This document shows, one piece after another, positions 49,719 through 58,086 of a stretch of 64,000 nt of DNA. The DNA comes from Dissulfurispira thermophila. Lineage in GTDB: Bacteria; Nitrospirota; Thermodesulfovibrionia; Thermodesulfovibrionales; Dissulfurispiraceae. How positions within the stretch are numbered: position 1 is the first letter of the stretch; each line of letters opens with the position of its first letter. A model generated the notes under the pieces. That model saw only the letters and a list, made by a program, of their open reading frames with translations, was not told where the DNA came from and made no database searches. Made by a program: the position numbers and the translations under genes. The stretch covers positions 868,001-932,000 of the forward strand of contig NZ_AP022873.1 in NCBI RefSeq assembly GCF_014701235.1, in the 5' to 3' direction.

Positions 49719-51227
49719 ATGATGAATATATTTAAAAGTGTAAGATTCAGACTGCTGATATTATCGCTTCTTGCTGTATTTGTTATTACATCTGTTATTG
49801 TCATGTCGGATGTGATAGATACAAATGAAAGACTCATTGAAGCCCAAAAGGAAAAGGCAGTGTTGTTATCCGATACAATCAAACAGAGCATAATGCTGCT
49901 TATGCTCGAGAATAGATGGAAAAAACTCCAGACATTAATAGAAGACTTATCGAAAAGCAATCCTGAATTAAAAGAGGTGAGGATATTTCATCCTATTTCA
50001 GGTCGTATCATTATTTCTAACAAAATCGAAGATGTCGGGGAGAGGATATATGAAAAAGACTGGAATAGATTTGTAAAACAAGAAGAATTTCCGTTTATAA
50101 TAAAAAAGTACGGCAGTATGTTTGCTACCCGTGTGTTATCAATTAAAAACATGCCGCCATGCCATAAATGTCATTCTCCCGAGCAGAAAACACTGGGAGT
50201 CCTTGATGTTGAGATTTCCCTTGCAGTTGCCCAAGAATCCATAAAGGCATCAACATATAAACATGTCACAGGGCTTGTCGTAGGATTTGTCATAATAAGT
50301 TTGATATTTCTTATTGGTGGTGAAAGACTCATCAATGCCCCTTTAAGAGAATTAACAGATGTGATGAAAAGGGTGGAATCAGGAGATTTGTCAGTCAGGG
50401 TAAAAGAAAACAAAAAGGATGAATTTGGATATCTATCAAGAGCATTTAATCATATGATAGATGCATTGGAGTCTGCAAAAAAGGAAATAGAGCGATGTCA
50501 TATGGAGCAGATGGAAAGGGCATCAAAGCTTGCATCACTTGGAGAGATTATATCGGGGATAGCGCATGAGATAAAAAATCCTCTTGCTGGCATAAGCTGT
50601 GCTATTCAGGTATTTAATGCAGAATTGAGTGACAATGACAGTAAAAAATCTGTTATTCTTGAGATTTTAAATCAAGTAAACAGGCTTGATAGGATAGTCA
50701 AGGACCTTTTGAGCTATGCAAAACCAAAACCTCCGATGTTAGTACCGTCAAAGCTTCACGAAATTTTAGATAAAGCACTTTTCTTTGTTTATCCAGAGGC
50801 AAAAGGGCGAAACATAGTTATTGATAATCGAATTGACAGTGAGATCCCTGAGATACTTGTTGATCCTGATCAAATACAGCAGGTGTTTTTGAACATGATT
50901 ATAAATGCTGTTCATGCAATGCCAAACGGCGGCATGCTTATAATATCAGCATCTAAGAAAGACAGACAGGAACTACAAGATGTGATAAAAAGGCAGCTAC
51001 AGGATGAGAAGTTTATAGCTATTGAGTTTCAGGATACAGGCAAGGGTATATCACCAGAGGACTTGCCGTATATATTCGAACCATTTTTTACAAAAAAGAC
51101 AAAAGGGACAGGTCTCGGATTATCTATAAGCAGGAAGATTATAATGGAACACGGCGGTGGCATTAGTGTAAAAAGCGAACTTGGTAAGGGAAGCATATTT
51201 ACGGTATACTTACCGATGAAAGATTAG
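49719..51227 (+). CDS. Sensor histidine kinase with periplasmic c-heme motif
   Basis: A 502-residue kinase. Membrane helices lie at about residues 12-30 and 183-200, enclosing a periplasmic domain that contains one CXXCH (C148-H152, CHKCH) in a Tll0287/PAS-like setting. HAMP follows (about 200-255), then HisKA with SGIAHEIKNPLAGI (H283) and the ATPase domain (DTGKGISPEDLPYIFEPFFTKKTKGTGLGLSI). A covalent haem would let it sense redox state or a gas. It starts one base after the eight-heme gene and is followed by the NtrC-type regulator. Confidence 0.94.
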   Translation: MMNIFKSVRFRLLILSLLAVFVITSVIVMSDVIDTNERLIEAQKEKAVLLSDTIKQSIMLLMLENRWKKLQTLIEDLSKSNPELKEVRIFHPISGRIIISNKIEDVGERIYEKDWNRFVKQEEFPFIIKKYGSMFATRVLSIKNMPPCHKCHSPEQKTLGVLDVEISLAVAQESIKASTYKHVTGLVVGFVIISLIFLIGGERLINAPLRELTDVMKRVESGDLSVRVKENKKDEFGYLSRAFNHMIDALESAKKEIERCHMEQMERASKLASLGEIISGIAHEIKNPLAGISCAIQVFNAELSDNDSKKSVILEILNQVNRLDRIVKDLLSYAKPKPPMLVPSKLHEILDKALFFVYPEAKGRNIVIDNRIDSEIPEILVDPDQIQQVFLNMIINAVHAMPNGGMLIISASKKDRQELQDVIKRQLQDEKFIAIEFQDTGKGISPEDLPYIFEPFFTKKTKGTGLGLSISRKIIMEHGGGISVKSELGKGSIFTVYLPMKD

Positions 51228-51249
51228 GTTAAGGTTAAGGAGGCAATGA

Positions 51250-52635
51250 TTGATTCAGGCAAAGATTCTTGTTATAGATGATGAAAGCTTTATAACATGG
51301 TCACTTAAACAGCATCTTGAAAAAGAGGGGTATGAAGTTTTCACTGCTGAATCAGGTGAAGAAGGACTTGAAGTATTCAGGACAGAACTGCCTGACATCA
51401 TTCTCCTTGATATTCACCTTCCGGGGATAAATGGTCTCGAGACCCTTGAAGCTATAAGAAAAATCAATAAAGAAGTTATTGTAGTTATCATAACTGCCCA
51501 TGGAGATATAGAGACAGCAGTTTCTGCTATAAAATTAGGGGCGTATGATTTTGTAGAAAAACCTTTTGATCTAAACAGGATATCTGTTCTTGTTAAAAAG
51601 GCATTGGAAACTATAAACCTGAAAAGAGAGGTTACATATCTCAGGGAAGAACAATATGACAAATATAGTTTTAACAATATAATAGGCTCGTCTAAGGCTA
51701 TGAAAGATGTCATAGCCCTTGCAAAGAAGGTGGCAGAGAGCGATGCCAATATCATACTTATTCAGGGAGAGAGTGGCACAGGTAAAAACCTCATAGCACG
51801 GGCTATTCATTATCACAGCGCAAGGGCATCTGAACCATTTGTCGAGGTTACATCTACAGCTATTCCTGATACGCTGATCGAGAGTGAGTTGTTTGGCTTT
51901 GAAAAGGGTGCTTTTACAGATGCAAAGGCATCTAAAAAGGGACTTTTTGAGCTTGCCAGCGGCGGTACTCTCTATCTCGATGAGATAGGAGATATTAAAC
52001 CTGCTACACAGGCAAAATTGTTGAGGGTTATCGAGGAAAAGACATTCAAAAGGATAGGTGGGCTTAAGGATATAGTTGTGAATGTAAGAATTATTGCTGC
52101 CACAAACAAGAATCTTGAAAATGCGGTTAAAGACGGTACTTTTAGGGCAGACCTTTATTACAGACTCAAGGTTATTCCTATATTTATACCACCATTGAGA
52201 GAGAGAAAAGGTGACATAATCCCTCTCGCTATGCATTATATCAGGCTTTTTAACAGGGAATTTAAGAAGAATGTAAAAGGCATTTCTCCTGAGGCTGAAA
52301 AACTACTTATGAATTATCCATGGTACGGCAATACAAGAGAACTTAAAAATGTGATAGAAAGAATATGCATCCTTGAAGATACAGATATCATATATCCTGA
52401 GCATATACCATCAGAACTTGTTGATTATGTTGGTAACGCGGAAGTTCCAACTGCAGAAGAGGAAAAGGCATCATTCAATATTCCTCCTGAGGGGCTTTCA
52501 CTTAAGAATGTAGAAAGAGATTTGATCACAAAGGCACTCCAGATGGTTAATGGTAACCAGACAAGGGCTGCGAGACTGCTCGGCATATCGAGAGATGCTC
52601 TCAGATATAAGATGCAGAAGTTCGGACTGCTGTGA
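51250..52635 (+). CDS. NtrC-family sigma-54-dependent response regulator
   Basis: A 461-residue regulator. Receiver domain with phosphoacceptor D54 (IILLDIHLPG); AAA+ domain with Walker A GESGTGKN and the sigma-54 contact GAFTDA (about residue 221), GGTLYLDEIGD and a Fis-type helix-turn-helix at the end (NQTRAARLLGISRDALRYKMQKFG). Start is TTG 51250 with AAGGAGG six bases upstream. Partner of the preceding kinase. Good sigma-54 promoters at 54535 and 61374 are its probable targets. Confidence 0.95.
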   Translation: MIQAKILVIDDESFITWSLKQHLEKEGYEVFTAESGEEGLEVFRTELPDIILLDIHLPGINGLETLEAIRKINKEVIVVIITAHGDIETAVSAIKLGAYDFVEKPFDLNRISVLVKKALETINLKREVTYLREEQYDKYSFNNIIGSSKAMKDVIALAKKVAESDANIILIQGESGTGKNLIARAIHYHSARASEPFVEVTSTAIPDTLIESELFGFEKGAFTDAKASKKGLFELASGGTLYLDEIGDIKPATQAKLLRVIEEKTFKRIGGLKDIVVNVRIIAATNKNLENAVKDGTFRADLYYRLKVIPIFIPPLRERKGDIIPLAMHYIRLFNREFKKNVKGISPEAEKLLMNYPWYGNTRELKNVIERICILEDTDIIYPEHIPSELVDYVGNAEVPTAEEEKASFNIPPEGLSLKNVERDLITKALQMVNGNQTRAARLLGISRDALRYKMQKFGLL

Positions 52636-52640
52636 AGATA

Positions 52641-52682
52641 GGTTGAGGCTAAGGTTTAGAAGTCTCAACCTCAACCTTAACC
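52641..52682. repeat. Hexamer palindrome between convergent genes
   Basis: GGTTGAGGCTAAGG (52641-52654) faces CCTCAACCTTAACC (52669-52682). It sits exactly between the ends of the regulator gene and the four-heme gene on the other strand, so it could act as a stem loop at both 3' ends. No U-run follows. It belongs to the AGGTTA-type family described in the findings. Confidence 0.8.
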
Positions 52683-52683
52683 T

Positions 52684-53031
52684 TTACTTCTTATGGCATT
52701 GGTTGCACAGAATAATAGTTTCCATCCTTAGCATTAAGGGGTCTGTAGAGTGCTGATCATGGCATGTAATACAGGTGATTTTTCCATCTTTTGTCAGGGG
52801 AAGATTTTTAGGCACAGGAAATTTTGGGATGATGTCAACCTTATGTTCTCCTGCCTCTATCCTTTCCCTGTGGCATGTAACGCACAGTTCAGTAAGAGGT
52901 TTTTTTACTGGTCCCCCGCTATGTGATATATGACATGCTGTGCATTCTTTTGTCTGGAGTGCAAAAGTCTGGTGAGATACCATTATTGGTATAAAAATTG
53001 ATAAAACAAAGATAAAAATAATATGTTTCAC
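52684..53031 (-). CDS. Small four-heme c-type cytochrome
   Basis: A 115-residue precursor with a signal peptide (HIIFIFVLSIFIPIMVSHQTFA) and four CXXCH motifs (CTACH, CVTCH, CITCH, CNQCH) with histidines at HISHSGG, CHRER and CHDQHS. The size suits a periplasmic c3/c7-like electron shuttle. Start is GTG 53031; no strong ribosome site is seen. It is the only cytochrome here on the minus strand and lies opposite the 5' end of the first NHL gene region. Confidence 0.9.
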   Translation of the reverse strand: MKHIIFIFVLSIFIPIMVSHQTFALQTKECTACHISHSGGPVKKPLTELCVTCHRERIEAGEHKVDIIPKFPVPKNLPLTKDGKITCITCHDQHSTDPLMLRMETIILCNQCHKK

Positions 53032-53047
53032 CTAGAAATACCTTATC

Positions 53048-53112
53048 TGTCATTCCGAGCGAAGCGAGGAATCTTGTCTTTGAGATTGCTTCGCCTTTGG
53101 CTCGCAATGACA
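53048..53112. repeat. REP-like palindrome
   Basis: TGTCATTCCGAGCGAAGCGAGG at the left and TTCGCC-TTTGGCTCGCAATGACA at the right pair into a hairpin around GATTGCTTCG. It lies just upstream of both the minus-strand cytochrome and the NHL protein gene. Confidence 0.88.
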
Positions 53113-53160
53113 TTTTTATTCTCTTTTATGAGCCGATGGCTCAATATGATAACCCATAAA

Positions 53161-54264
53161 ATGTTATTTGCAAAAATCTTACCACAAAAAATAGAACAGG
53201 TAAAGATAAAAAAACAGGTTAAGGTCAAGGTTGAGGTTAAGAAAAACAAACAGAAAACTACTTCCTTAACATTAGCCTTAGCCTTAACCTTAACCTGTCT
53301 TTTGTTTTCTTGTGCTCCTAAGACAGAGCAGATCGAATTATTCTGGCCCCAGCCGCCTGACGAGCCAAGGATTAAGTGGGTGGGATGGATAAGGGGAGAG
53401 AAGGATGTCGTTGGAGAAACAGGCAAGGATTGGTTGATGAGGTCTGTGATTGGTGAGGGCACAGATGTGCTACTTGCAAGGCCATACAGTGTCTTTGCTT
53501 CAAATGGCAGGATTTATGTGGCAGACACAGGAGGATCTAAAGTAGCAATATACGACACTATTAATAAGAAAGTGCAATACATAGGTAAAAAAGCAGGTAT
53601 TGGTAGTCTCAGTAAGCCAATTGGTGTGGCTGTAGATAGTGAAGGCAATATTTATGTAACTGACTCGTTACAGGATAGAGTTATAGTCTATAACCAAAAT
53701 GGTGACTACAAATACACACTTAATAAAAAAGGACAATTCAAACAGCCAACAGGAATAGCTATCAATGAATCTCTTGGAAGAATATATGTAGTTGATACGC
53801 ATAAGCACAATGTTACTGTAATGAATAAAAATGGTGATGCACTCTTTGAATTTGGCAAGAGGGGGAGTAATGAGGGTGAATTTAATTATCCCGGTAATAT
53901 TTATGTTGATAAGCAAGGGTTGGTTTATGTTAGCGACACTCTGAACTTTAGGGTGCAGATATTTGATGCTGATGGTAGATTTATTAAGCAGATAGGAGCG
54001 ATCGGCGACACACCCGGAAGGCTTGCAAGGCCAAAAGGTGTTGCAGTTGACTCTGATGGAAATATATATATAGTGGATGCTGCATTTAATAATGTTCAGA
54101 TATTTGATAAACAAGGGAATTTACTACTCTTCTTCAGTTCAATGGGTATAGGACCCGGTAAATTATGGCTTCCAGCAGGCATGCATATAGATGAAAAAGA
54201 CACCATTTATATAGCTGACCAATTAAACAGGCGCATAGCCATATTCCAATACATTAAAAAATAG
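53161..54264 (+). CDS. NHL-repeat beta-propeller lipoprotein 1
   Basis: About 367 residues. A basic Val-Lys repeat (QVKVKVEVKKNK) and a Leu-Thr/Ala stretch (LTLALALTLTCLLFSC) form a lipoprotein signal ending at the lipobox cysteine. Then comes WPQPPDEPRIKWVG, a motif shared by all three NHL proteins here, and about six NHL blades (units such as IYVADTGGSKVAIYD, IYVTDSLQDRVIVYN, LVYVSDTLNFRVQIFD). The start is uncertain: 53161 is the ATG before the basic region, without a clear ribosome site. Likely a surface or periplasmic scaffold for the electron-transfer locus. Confidence 0.85.
   Translation: MLFAKILPQKIEQVKIKKQVKVKVEVKKNKQKTTSLTLALALTLTCLLFSCAPKTEQIELFWPQPPDEPRIKWVGWIRGEKDVVGETGKDWLMRSVIGEGTDVLLARPYSVFASNGRIYVADTGGSKVAIYDTINKKVQYIGKKAGIGSLSKPIGVAVDSEGNIYVTDSLQDRVIVYNQNGDYKYTLNKKGQFKQPTGIAINESLGRIYVVDTHKHNVTVMNKNGDALFEFGKRGSNEGEFNYPGNIYVDKQGLVYVSDTLNFRVQIFDADGRFIKQIGAIGDTPGRLARPKGVAVDSDGNIYIVDAAFNNVQIFDKQGNLLLFFSSMGIGPGKLWLPAGMHIDEKDTIYIADQLNRRIAIFQYIKK
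53215..53311. repeat. AGGTTA-type hexamer palindrome coding a lipoprotein signal
   Basis: The left arm CAGGTTAAGGTCAAGG with TTGAGGTTAAG codes Val-Lys dipeptides; the right arm CCTTAACATTAGCC with TTAGCCTTAACCTTAACC codes Leu-Thr/Ala dipeptides. The flanks AGAAAACAAACAG and TGTCTTTTGTTTTCT extend the complementarity. The six-base period equals two codons. Confidence 0.88.
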
Positions 54265-54659
54265 CCTCAACCTTGACCTTAACCTCAACCTGTTGTTATT
54301 TCCCTCACTAATTGCGTGATATTGCGCACTTCATGAGTTCACGATTCATAGATCAAAGTTCATAACTCAAAGTTCATGGCTCAAAGTTCATAGCTCATAG
54401 TATGCCGTCATTCTCGTGGAAACTGGAATGTAGTTGTTTTTTTAGATTTTTTTTACTTCTCTGGGTTCCTGTTTCTACAGGAATGGCATTTTATTGCCAC
54501 AAATCATGTGCTATAAACTATGAACTTTTTTATCTGGCATAAGGTTTGCATTTTATTCTTATTAAGAAATTTTGAAATTAATTATCGGGGGTGAAGATAA
54601 TGACCAATATGATTGAAAAGACAATAATTCTTAAAACCAAGAAAGGGGAGGTGAGTAAG
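54265..54659. other. 395-base gap with repeats and the sigma-54 promoter
   Basis: It holds a CCTCAACCTTGACC-type hexamer run (54267-54293), the near-repeat TTGCGTGATATTGCGCA (54312-54328), tandem CAAAGTTCATRGCT units (54351-54400), a GTCATTCTCGTGGAAA/CTACAGGAATGGC palindrome (about 54408-54488), the sigma-54 promoter at 54535, and an unneeded in-frame upstream extension of the cytochrome gene. Confidence 0.8.
54535..54550 (+). promoter_or_regulatory. Sigma-54 (-24/-12) promoter
   Basis: TGGCATAAGGTTTGCA matches the consensus TGGCAC-N5-TTGCW with the obligatory GG and GC and exactly ten bases between them; one mismatch at the C of GGCAC. It is 110 bases upstream of the four-heme OmcE-like gene, in a gap headed by no other gene, and downstream of the NtrC-type regulator gene. 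Confidence 0.82.
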
Positions 54660-55349
54660 ATGAAAGGAAAGATCTTAATAGTAATGGTAGTAGCAATTGC
54701 ACTCTTATGTGCAGGTGTTGCACTGGCAGGCATTTCAGCCACAAAGCATAACCTGTCTTCAACAGGTCCTGGCACAGTTAAGGCAAGTGCAGGACAGCAG
54801 AATGATGAAATCTGTGTATATTGTCATACTCCTCACTTTGCTAACACAGGCTTTACAGGAGCACCGCTGTGGAACAAAGCAACTCCAGCAGGCAGTTATA
54901 CCATGTATGGGACAACTATAGCAGGCACAACTCCTGATGCAACACCTAATGGTATTACAAAGGCATGTCTTTCCTGCCATGACGGCGTAAGCGCTATCAA
55001 CTCAATCGTTAATGAGGCTGGCTCAGGAAAGAGTGGACCTGCTAATGTAGCATTCGGTACAACAGCAGCAGGAACAGCATTCACAATGCCTGCAGGTGCA
55101 ACAAATCTCGGCACAAGCCTTGCTGATGACCATCCAGTATCAATCACTTATACTGCTGGTAAGGCAAGTCTTAACCCAACAACAACAACACTTACAGGCT
55201 GGACAGGTGCAAGCACAATTGCTGACTTATTAAGAAATGGTAAGGTTGAGTGCTCAAGCTGCCACGACCCACATACAAGTGCTACAAGCTTATTCTTAAG
55301 GGTGTCCAACTCAGGAAGTGCGCTTTGCCTTGGCTGTCACGGCAAATAA
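54660..55349 (+). CDS. Four-heme c-type cytochrome, OmcE-like (candidate nanowire subunit)
   Basis: A 229-residue precursor: signal peptide ending VALA, mature start GISATKHNLSSTGPG, and four CXXCH motifs (CVYCHTPH, CLSCHDG, CSSCHDPH, CLGCH) with long Gly/Ala/Thr-rich loops between. Size, heme count and the ISATKHNLS...CHTPH...LWNK pattern recall Geobacter OmcE, the four-heme subunit of extracellular filaments. The ATG 54660 has GGGGAGGTGAG upstream; a frame extension to 54591 is not needed. It is driven by a sigma-54 promoter and closed by a terminator, so it is a single-gene unit, suiting high expression. Confidence 0.86.
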   Translation: MKGKILIVMVVAIALLCAGVALAGISATKHNLSSTGPGTVKASAGQQNDEICVYCHTPHFANTGFTGAPLWNKATPAGSYTMYGTTIAGTTPDATPNGITKACLSCHDGVSAINSIVNEAGSGKSGPANVAFGTTAAGTAFTMPAGATNLGTSLADDHPVSITYTAGKASLNPTTTTLTGWTGASTIADLLRNGKVECSSCHDPHTSATSLFLRVSNSGSALCLGCHGK

Positions 55350-55363
55350 GAGTAAATTACGAT

Positions 55364-55394
55364 AAAAGGGGGAGTTATTCTCCCCCTTTTTTTT
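55364..55394 (+). terminator. Rho-independent terminator
   Basis: GGGGGAG (55368-55374) pairs perfectly with CTCCCCC (55380-55386) across a five-base loop, followed by eight T. It lies 15 bases after the four-heme gene stop. Confidence 0.93.
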
Positions 55395-55483
55395 GAGTTT
55401 TAAATTTGACATATATATGGTAATATCATAAAAAGTTTACAGTTTACAGTTCACAGCCTAAGTAATAAATTAGGATTTTAAGC

Positions 55484-55563
55484 TGTTATTGCGAGGGCGT
55501 TAGCCCGAAGCAATCTCAAAAGTTGCTAAAAAATAGATTGCTTCGTTTTACTCGCAATGACAA
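55484..55563. repeat. REP-like palindrome
   Basis: TGTTATTGCGAGGGCGTTAG at the left and ACTCGCAATGACA at the right, with GAAGCAATCTC and AGATTGCTTCG complementary inside. Intergenic, between the terminator and the ribbon-helix-helix gene. Confidence 0.88.
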
Positions 55564-55596
55564 TTAGTCAAACTGTGAACCGTGAATTATTCTGGT

Positions 55597-55782
55597 ATGG
55601 AAAAAACAACAATATATCTTGATAAAGACATAAAGATGCACCTGCTCGAAATGGTTGCCGATATAAGTAAAAAACAGGGTAAACGGGCTGCCATGTCTGA
55701 TATAATACGCGATGCATTGAAAGAATATTTAGAGAAACAGGGGAGGCATCTAAATGATGAGGGCAAAACAAAGAAAAGCTAA
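55597..55782 (+). CDS. Ribbon-helix-helix (CopG-like) DNA-binding protein
   Basis: About 61 residues: a beta-strand start MEKTTIYLDKDIKMHLLEM, then DISKKQGKRAAMSDIIRDALKEYLEK, the ribbon-helix-helix pattern of antitoxin-like or local repressors. No ribosome site is obvious; GTG 55582 is an alternative start. It overlaps the next gene by 29 bases, so it may control the NHL/PpiC operon. No toxin partner is adjacent. Confidence 0.78.
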   Translation: MEKTTIYLDKDIKMHLLEMVADISKKQGKRAAMSDIIRDALKEYLEKQGRHLNDEGKTKKS

Positions 55783-56881
55783 GATTAAGGTTGAGGTTAA
55801 GGTTAAGGTTAAGAAAAAAAATATATTTTTTAATTGGTTGCTTTTCTTAGTCTCAACCTTGGCCTTAATTTGTCTTCTGTCTTCTTGTGCACCGCCAGCA
55901 GTTAAAGAAGTTAAACTTATCTGGCCGTCACCTCCTGAGGAGCCAAGGTTGGTATATCTTAATAGTTATAAAGGTGAAAGCAATTTTAAAAAGAAGAGTT
56001 TCTTCGAGACTATTATTGGAGAGGCAGCATTCAGCACTGAACTCCAGAAGCCTTATGGTGTTACCGCCTATGGTGATAAGATTTATGTTACAGATACGCA
56101 GAGTGCTGTTGTATTTGTCTTTGATATAAAGGAGCAAAAGGTAAGTTTTATGGGACACAAGGATCTTGGTAAACTCGCACTTCCAGCAGGTGTTGCTGTT
56201 TCATCTGACGGTATTATTTTTGTGTCTGATGCAAAACAAAAGAGGGTTTTTGGTTATGATGCAAATGGGAATCTGAAGATAGCCATTGGGAAAAAGGATG
56301 AGTTTAAAAATCCGGGAGGCATTGCTATAAACAATGATATTGGAAGGCTCTATGTAGTTGACAGTTATGGGCATATGATTCATGTGTATTCTACCAAGGG
56401 TGAACCACTCTTCACCTTTGGTAAGAGAGGAGATGGCGATGGAGAATTCAACTATCCATCTAATGTTGCTATAGAAAGAAAAACAGGCAATGTCTATATA
56501 GTGGATACTCAGAACTTCAGGGTGCAAGTTTTTGACAAAGATGGAAAATTTATAAAAAGATTTGGACAGATCGGTGATGTGCCGGGTACTTTTACAAGAC
56601 CAAAGGGTATTGGCATAGACAGTGAAGGACATATTTATGTAGCTGATGCAGCATTTGATAACCTGCAGATATTTGATGATAAAGGGCAGATACTTCTTTT
56701 TATTGGAGGTCCTGGACACGAGCCCGGATACTTCTGGCTTCCAGCAGGTGTATATGTGGATGAAAAAGACAGGGTGTATATTGTTGATTCCTTTAACCAC
56801 AGGGTGCAGGTGCTTCAATATCTGAGTGAAAAGTGGAAGAGGGAAAATCCTGAAAAATATAAAGAATACCTGCTGAAATAG
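55754..56881 (+). CDS. NHL-repeat beta-propeller lipoprotein 2
   Basis: A 375-residue protein. Basic KIKVEVKVKVKKK, hydrophobic WLLFLVSTLALICLLSSC with lipobox cysteine, then IWPSPPEEPRLVYLN and about six NHL blades (IYVTDTQSAVVFVFD, LYVVDSYGHMIHVYS, IYIVDSFNHRVQVLQ-like units). It is paralogous to the proteins at 53161 and 60197. It overlaps the ribbon-helix-helix gene and is followed by ppiC. Confidence 0.9.
   Translation: MMRAKQRKAKIKVEVKVKVKKKNIFFNWLLFLVSTLALICLLSSCAPPAVKEVKLIWPSPPEEPRLVYLNSYKGESNFKKKSFFETIIGEAAFSTELQKPYGVTAYGDKIYVTDTQSAVVFVFDIKEQKVSFMGHKDLGKLALPAGVAVSSDGIIFVSDAKQKRVFGYDANGNLKIAIGKKDEFKNPGGIAINNDIGRLYVVDSYGHMIHVYSTKGEPLFTFGKRGDGDGEFNYPSNVAIERKTGNVYIVDTQNFRVQVFDKDGKFIKRFGQIGDVPGTFTRPKGIGIDSEGHIYVADAAFDNLQIFDDKGQILLFIGGPGHEPGYFWLPAGVYVDEKDRVYIVDSFNHRVQVLQYLSEKWKRENPEKYKEYLLK
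55782..55875. repeat. AGGTTA-type palindrome coding the signal of NHL protein 2
   Basis: AAGATTAAGGTTGAGG with TTAAGGTTAAGGTTAAG forms the left arm (Val-Lys code) and CTTAGTCTCAACCTTGGCC with TTAATTTGTC the right arm (Leu/Thr/Ala code), around an A/T-rich centre. Same design as at 53215. Confidence 0.85.
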
Positions 56882-56926
56882 TTCACGGCTCACAGATGAC
56901 AGATAACAGTAGGAGTTGAAATAAAA

Positions 56927-58084
56927 GTGCAAAATTGCAATTCAAAGTTCAGAAATTACTCCAGGAAAATGTCATTCGCACCACAGAAAATCTGCGACTT
57001 TCTGTGGACCCCGTTGCGAGACGAAACCTCCTCGCTTGTCATTGCGAGACTAACGAAGTTAGCCGAAGCAATCCGACCTGAAAGGTCGTTGCGAGGGCGA
57101 AGCCCATGGCAATCTGTAACGAGACTCTTCGCTTCACTCGGAATGACAGTTCTTTTAATTTTGAATTTTGCTATTTCTTTTGCTGCTAATGATTTGAAGG
57201 AGAGCAAGGTTGTAGCAATAGTGAACGGCGCGGCGATCACTCGTGCTGATTTAGATATGGAGATAAACAGGTTATTACCTCAAGAACTTTATCATCGCAG
57301 CGTTACACCTGAAAAACAGGCAGAGATAGAAAAAAAGGCGATTGAGAATCTCATAAATGCAGAACTTTTTTTTATGGAAGCAAAAAGGCAAGGATTTAAA
57401 ATTGACAATGCAGAAGTTAAAAAAAGACTTGATGCTGTTAAAGCCTCTTATCAGAATAAAAAGGCATTTGAGGATGCATTAAAAAGAATCGGAATGACTT
57501 TTGCTGTCTTTGAGGAAAAGGTCAGACAGGGCATGATGGTCGAAAAGCTCATTGAAAAGGAAGTGAAGCTCTCACTTACCGATAAAGACCTTGAGGAATA
57601 TTATAAAAAGAATCCTGAAAAGTTTAAAGAACCCGAGGCAGTGAGACTCAGATATGTATATATAAAGATAAATCCATCGGAACCTGATGGAAAGAAAAAG
57701 GCAAAGGAAAGGGCAAAAGAGGCATATTCAAAGATCAAGTCAGGAACTGACTTTGCACAAATTGCGCAGACTTATTCCAATGATATGAGCAGGATTAAAG
57801 GTGGTGATGTGGGTTTTGTCCACAGAGGTACAATACCGCAGGATATCGAAAAAGTGGCATTTGCTTTAAAGGCTGGACAAGTGAGTGAAATCCTCGAAAC
57901 TGATACAGGATATCACATCATAAAGGTTGAAGAAAAGCGGGCTTCAAGGCATGTTTCGTTTAAGGAGATAAAGGATAAGCTCAAAAGAGAGCTTACAGAA
58001 TCAGTTCAGAAAGAGAGAATGGAAGGTCTCATTAAAAGGCTGAGAGAGAACGCAAAGATACAATATGTCTCTAATTCGGGGTAA
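56927..58084 (+). CDS. PpiC/SurA-like peptidyl-prolyl isomerase with repeat-derived N-terminus
   Basis: Starting at GTG (AGGAG 11 bases upstream) the product has 385 residues. Residues 1-70 are arginine-rich and encoded by a REP-like element, then MTVLLILNFAISFAAND gives a signal core; translation might instead begin at the ATG at 57143 that the repeat supplies. A SurA-like chaperone region follows, and a parvulin domain (about 245-340: VRLRYVYIKINPSEP, GTDFAQIAQTYSND, GGDVGFVHRGTIP, GYHIIKVEEK). It probably folds the barrel or the filament cytochromes of this locus. Confidence 0.88.
   Translation: MQNCNSKFRNYSRKMSFAPQKICDFLWTPLRDETSSLVIARLTKLAEAIRPERSLRGRSPWQSVTRLFASLGMTVLLILNFAISFAANDLKESKVVAIVNGAAITRADLDMEINRLLPQELYHRSVTPEKQAEIEKKAIENLINAELFFMEAKRQGFKIDNAEVKKRLDAVKASYQNKKAFEDALKRIGMTFAVFEEKVRQGMMVEKLIEKEVKLSLTDKDLEEYYKKNPEKFKEPEAVRLRYVYIKINPSEPDGKKKAKERAKEAYSKIKSGTDFAQIAQTYSNDMSRIKGGDVGFVHRGTIPQDIEKVAFALKAGQVSEILETDTGYHIIKVEEKRASRHVSFKEIKDKLKRELTESVQKERMEGLIKRLRENAKIQYVSNSG
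57037..57149. repeat. REP-like composite inside ppiC 5' region
   Basis: TTGTCATTGCGAGACTAACG at the left and CTTCGCTTCACTCGGAATGACAG at the right, with an extra GTCGTTGCGAGGGCGAAGCCC unit in the middle. The right end contains an in-frame ATG of ppiC. A separate hairpin CCACAGAAA/TTTCTGTGG lies just upstream (56979-57004). Confidence 0.85.
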
Positions 58085-58086
58085 GT

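Noticed and set aside
54591-54659. Upstream start for the four-heme OmcE-like protein
   Set aside because: The extra 23 residues precede a complete signal peptide; GGGGAGGTGAG directly before ATG 54660 decides the start.
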